From assembly GCF_043641665.1 (NCBI RefSeq), contig NC_092200.1, positions 5,985,694 to 6,049,693 on the forward strand: a stretch of 64,000 bases of DNA, read 5' to 3'. Both the position numbers and the translations under genes were made by a program. This stretch comes from Enoplosus armatus. Taxonomy: Eukaryota; Chordata; Actinopteri; Centrarchiformes; Enoplosidae. Position 1 is the stretch's first letter. Each line of letters begins with the position of its first letter. A model generated the notes under the pieces. The model searched no databases and was not told where the DNA came from. It saw only the letters and a program-made list of their open reading frames with translations. Shown here in pieces: positions 60,441 to 64,000 of the stretch.

Positions 60441-60580
60441 TCCTGAGCCCTGTTGGGGGGAATACGCCGTAACTGAGCACCTTCAGCATCATAGTGGGAA
60501 AACTGAGAAGCACCGGCCACACAAAGGAGGGTGGGGGGCTGAGGGACGGCTACCAATAACACCCGTTAGCGATTTTAAAG
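60415..60580 (+). other. dnajc13: candidate dnajc13 non-coding exon 1
   Basis: Transcribed sequence from the YY1 region would end at a donor TTAAAG|GTAAAT (donor starts 60581). It joins the acceptor at 63667 across an intron of about 3.1 kb. If transcription starts upstream of 60432, it contains a four-codon uORF, ATG GCA GCG TCC TGA, at 60432-60446, overlapping the YY1-like site. The 5' boundary is approximate. Confidence 0.45.
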
Positions 60581-63500
60581 GTAAATGCACTCGCTACCAT
60601 GTGCCACTTTCTTCAAGCCATCTTCTCCATGTTTGCTTGATTGAACCCCGCTGCTAATGCGACTAGCTAGTTCGCCTACAAACCCTGAGTGATGTGCTAG
60701 TTAGCCGCTAGCTTATGGCTAACCCAACATTAGCCTGACACATCCCTTTTTTGCATTTGGCAAACAAACGCTGATAACAAATGTGTCTGGGCTATTTACT
60801 ATTCTAGTTAGGTGGAGCAAAAGTGTCGACATCTCTTAAACGGAGCTGTCGTGCTTGTTTTTAGCCAGACAGTTAACCGTGTAGGCCCGCTGCAATGAAG
60901 CAGAGTTTGGCTAGCCGCTTGAGACACAGGTAACGTTAATGCTGCTTGTCATGGATTTACTTGACAGATCGGGAGCCAGCGCACATCCTCAAATGGACTT
61001 AAGAATCGCCATTAGCCATTTTAACGCGTTTCGTGTAACTTCTAGCATTATATGTATAGTCACGTGTAGAAAATCAGCAAGTTTAACATATTTTGCAAGC
61101 AAGTGGTTCATGATATCCTCAGAACCACCTAAAATGAAATGGAGCAAGTTCCCGACCTTAAAGTTCCTGTCGTGGCAGAGAAATTGCTTCATCTAATTGC
61201 CAAATAAGGGGAGGACATTGCAACATGTCTTCGGTGCAGAAAAGGCTCTCAAGAAGAAAAACACATTGCAGAAACCAGCATGATATTCGCGTTATGTTTT
61301 TGGCTACATCAGGACTATATGAAATATTTGATCAAATTAAATTCAAATTTGTGATTCTCAAGATACAGTTTAATGTTTTTGTGGCCAATGCTCTGCTTTG
61401 GCTCACCTTTCTTTAATTTTATGGTACTGTCAGTTCAGGTATGGTAGTAGCTTTATATTCAACATAATCTTAACTGGAGATGGTTAAGGCCATATAGTGA
61501 TGTAATGGCACATGATAGTTTGACCCTTGTACTTACATTGATGCTCATGCAGTGATATTTTTCAAAAGGAAAAAGATGATCCAACTTTTTTCCAACAGCT
61601 GTGGGAAAGAGGGTACAAAACAGACGTAAGCAAACAAATAGGCAGAGCACAAGAGCTGTTTGCACAGTAATAAGTCTTTATAGTCATGGCAACCTGTGGC
61701 TGTAGTGTAGTTAACCTCCTATGCAGTCTGTTTTCAGTTCTTCTGTTAGGTCCCATTTATAGGTTTGATACAGCCTATTAGCAGTGCTACTTGGTTGAAG
61801 CAAGCGCCAGTAGACACTCTGGGCTTGTACTGACTGTCACAGCTTTCCACATAATGGCAGCAGCTATGTTAGCAATGATGAAAAGCTGTGTTTGTCAAAG
61901 TTTCTGAAAAGTTGTGAGACCTGTCTGGAACAAGTTATCATGTAAATGCTGTATGCTTTGCTTTGGGCCTGGTTCCATTTATATTTACTTCACTGTCCTC
62001 CTGTTTCCTTTTTTCTTTTTTTGCTAAACTCTGTCATGGGCTACCCTGTGAATAATTTGCTATTGATCTGCATACAGGCAAGAAGAGCAGCGAGGGGTAA
62101 TCACATGACCCCATCCTGGAATCTGCCTTGGTCTTTTTTTTATCACAGTAATATAATAAAAACTGCAGTGCTTTCTGCAGTAGCAAAGAGCACACTGTGC
62201 ACTGCTTGCTGCTAACATCTCCTATTGTGCATTCCATCAGCCCCCCGCTTTGGATTAGATTCATTATGCAGCTCCATGAATGCGTGTTTGAAAAAAAAAA
62301 AACTGTTGATGCAAAACTTGGCTCTTGACTGTTCCTTGCACCTTTGTTTCTCCAGCACAGGCATCAATTATTGACAAAATTACTGGCTAATTTTTAAAGA
62401 TCCTTGTCCAGTGTTGCAGCACCTGAAAGTAGCTTGTATTTGCATCCTGCTCTCTTTGAAAACCAGACAGTTGTCCCCCTTGGTGAATAGTGGATTCCAT
62501 CATTTGTGGCTATTTTGCTGCTCCATGCTTCAGTTGCACACTGAAACAGAGAGGAAGGAAAACTGGAGTCAGATTTTTCCAGGATCCTGGCAGAGTGCTG
62601 ACACAGGTTCCCCTTGTCACAGTGCAGCCGCCAGCAAATTACTGCACTAAGGATAGGACAGGCAGTTATTCCCTCCATTTGCTCTATTCTGGTCTGTTGA
62701 CTGGTTTGTCTTAGATGTCTTCATCTTTCATTTGTTTGAAACAATCTGTCACCAAGGGCCTCCCTTAACCATCCTGCCAATGCTTTATATTTTGTCCTAG
62801 TTTGAAAAGGAAACTTTACGGATTTAGTGACAAGACCATCGATCCTAGTTAATCTATTGTCCAGGTTGTCTAAAAGTTAAATTCCAAGGATTTTTCAATT
62901 AAATTAGGCACTGGGCCAAGAAGTAGCCTAACCCCTGTTTATCTAAAGCGATCAATAGGCCACACTGGCTTTGTACCAGACTCTATTGACACATGCTCAG
63001 CTGTTGCACTGTTGTGTTGTTTTTGAGCCTATGATATCAGGCTGAATGAAAGACCTTGAACCTTTTTTTTTTTTTGCTGAGCATGTTGTATCCCAGTGGT
63101 TCCTAGAGTATGTCTGTTTTCAAAGTGAGCCTGTGAAAATGCACACATGAAGGAGAGAGTGAGGATATCAGTCATGTGCTACCGGCTGCATTGATGCTAT
63201 GGCTCATAGCAGAGGTAACGACAGTGAAGAATCAGTCAGCGATGGAGCGATGGACGACTCTATGTTGTTGGATAATCACTGTTTACTCAGTATTAGTACC
63301 GTAGCCGAGGGAGTGTCGGGTGGCAGTCTCTCCGTTCGAGCTACAAAATGTTGAATGACTGTGTGAAGTGTGTGTGGCAGTACATTGGAATGTGTGTTAC
63401 ATAAACTTAACGTAGTAATGACTTTTACAGGTTCAGGCTATTTCTGACTTCTTATAGAGCTGACGTTAACTGAGACATGGAAAGCCATTGGTTATCATTC

Positions 63501-63667
63501 TTCCCTCCTGCTGTATAACTAAAAATATAATCATTTCCTTCAAGTAATGCTCACATGAAGATCTTCCACCTATTTATTTTCGGTGTCTAAAATGCTGAAG
63601 GGTTTACTTTTTGATCCTAATCATAATAACTTTTAACTTAAGTCCTAACTTTTCTTCTGCTTTGTAG
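60581..63667 (+). other. dnajc13: dnajc13 intron 1
   Basis: A non-coding stretch from the exon 1 donor to the TTTGTAG acceptor at 63667. Open reading frames inside it (for example 60939-61196, 62411-62650) are short and unrecognisable. The end toward 60.6-61.1 kb is more GC-rich and CpG-containing. I see no other element. Confidence 0.5.
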
Positions 63668-63680
63668 GTCCTGTGAAAAG

Positions 63681-63748
63681 ATGAATGTCGTCAAAGACAA
63701 CAAAGACCTGGCCTGTTTCTACACCACCAAACACTCCTGGAGGGGGAA
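63681..63748 (+). CDS. dnajc13: dnajc13 (RME-8) first coding exon, partial gene
   Basis: Dnajc13/RME-8 is a very large (about 2240 aa) endosomal J-domain protein that works with Hsc70, SNX1 and the WASH complex in clathrin removal and retromer sorting. This exon starts 63668 after TTTGTAG. It reads [20 protein letters not shown] then Arg-Gly and the first two bases of a Lys codon, with donor AA|GTAAGA. The human protein starts [20 protein letters not shown] followed by RGK, so the identity is clear despite only 22 codons. The J domain and IWN repeats lie beyond the window. It is transcribed away from lztfl1. Confidence 0.88.
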
Positions 63749-64000
63749 GTAAGACCCACAACTTGTTTTTTAACCCCACCGATAGGATTTCATGGGCTGA
63801 TGGCATTGTCTATTCCACATCGTCTTTGTATTGGTTTACAAGGCAACATTAACCTAAACTCTTCCCTTCATCACCTTGTAAAGGCAGTTTGGGAAAATCC
63901 TGACTCAGTGCTTCCATTGTGTTGACTTCCTTATCTTATCCAGTGATACGAGGTCTGCAGACCACTGTCAGCAGCCACTGATCAGCACTAGTGATGTGTA
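63749..64000 (+). other. dnajc13: dnajc13 intron 2 (partial, runs off the window end)
   Basis: This sequence follows the GTAAGA donor at 63749. No further coding exon is recognisable before the window ends. Confidence 0.7.

Overview
This is vertebrate nuclear DNA, almost certainly from a percomorph-like teleost fish. The evidence is the exon/intron genes with GT-AG splice sites, the long AT-rich non-coding stretches with CA/GT microsatellites, and interspersed repeats of types I know from spiny-rayed fish: a tRNA-derived SINE, a 'GTACTTAAGTAC' element and a 'GCTAAGCTAAGC' foldback element. No bacterial genes, CRISPR array or operon structure is present. Most open reading frames of 60-160 codons in the window are chance products of low-complexity DNA.

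Layout. (1) 1 to about 32.2 kb is the 5' part of gli3 on the minus strand. The first coding exon lies at 15115-15247 (44 codons plus 1 nt), with intron 2 to its left (continuing past the window start) and a 16 kb intron 1 to its right. A candidate non-coding exon 1 and promoter lie near 31.6-32.2 kb. No other gli3 coding exon is in the window. (2) About 32.2-44.4 kb is intergenic, with fish repeats and a few enhancer-like islands. (3) 44.46-46.97 kb is ccr9 on the minus strand, a chemokine receptor rebuilt from two coding exons (369 aa), with a probable third, non-coding 5' exon. (4) About 47-52.3 kb is intergenic with one foldback element. (5) 52.3-57.5 kb is lztfl1 on the minus strand. It is complete, with ten coding exons joining in frame to 298 aa, and its first exon contributes only the ATG. 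Two tandem X-box-like sites lie upstream. (6) 57.8-60.4 kb is a short divergent intergenic region. (7) From about 60.4 kb to the window end is the 5' end of dnajc13 on the plus strand: a promoter with CCAAT, NRF1-like and YY1-like sites, a non-coding exon 1, and the first coding exon at 63681-63748.

The genes do not form a pathway. Gli3 is a Hedgehog transcription factor and Lztfl1 controls BBSome and ciliary trafficking, including Smoothened, so both touch Hedgehog signalling. Ccr9 is a lymphocyte homing receptor and Dnajc13 is an endosomal J-protein. The adjacent ccr9-lztfl1 pair is also adjacent in human (3p21.31), so that linkage is probably ancestral to bony vertebrates. I did not find a convincing undescribed system. 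The most useful leads are the uORF arrangement ahead of the gli3 start codon, the paired X-boxes at lztfl1, and enhancer-like islands in gli3 introns and upstream DNA.
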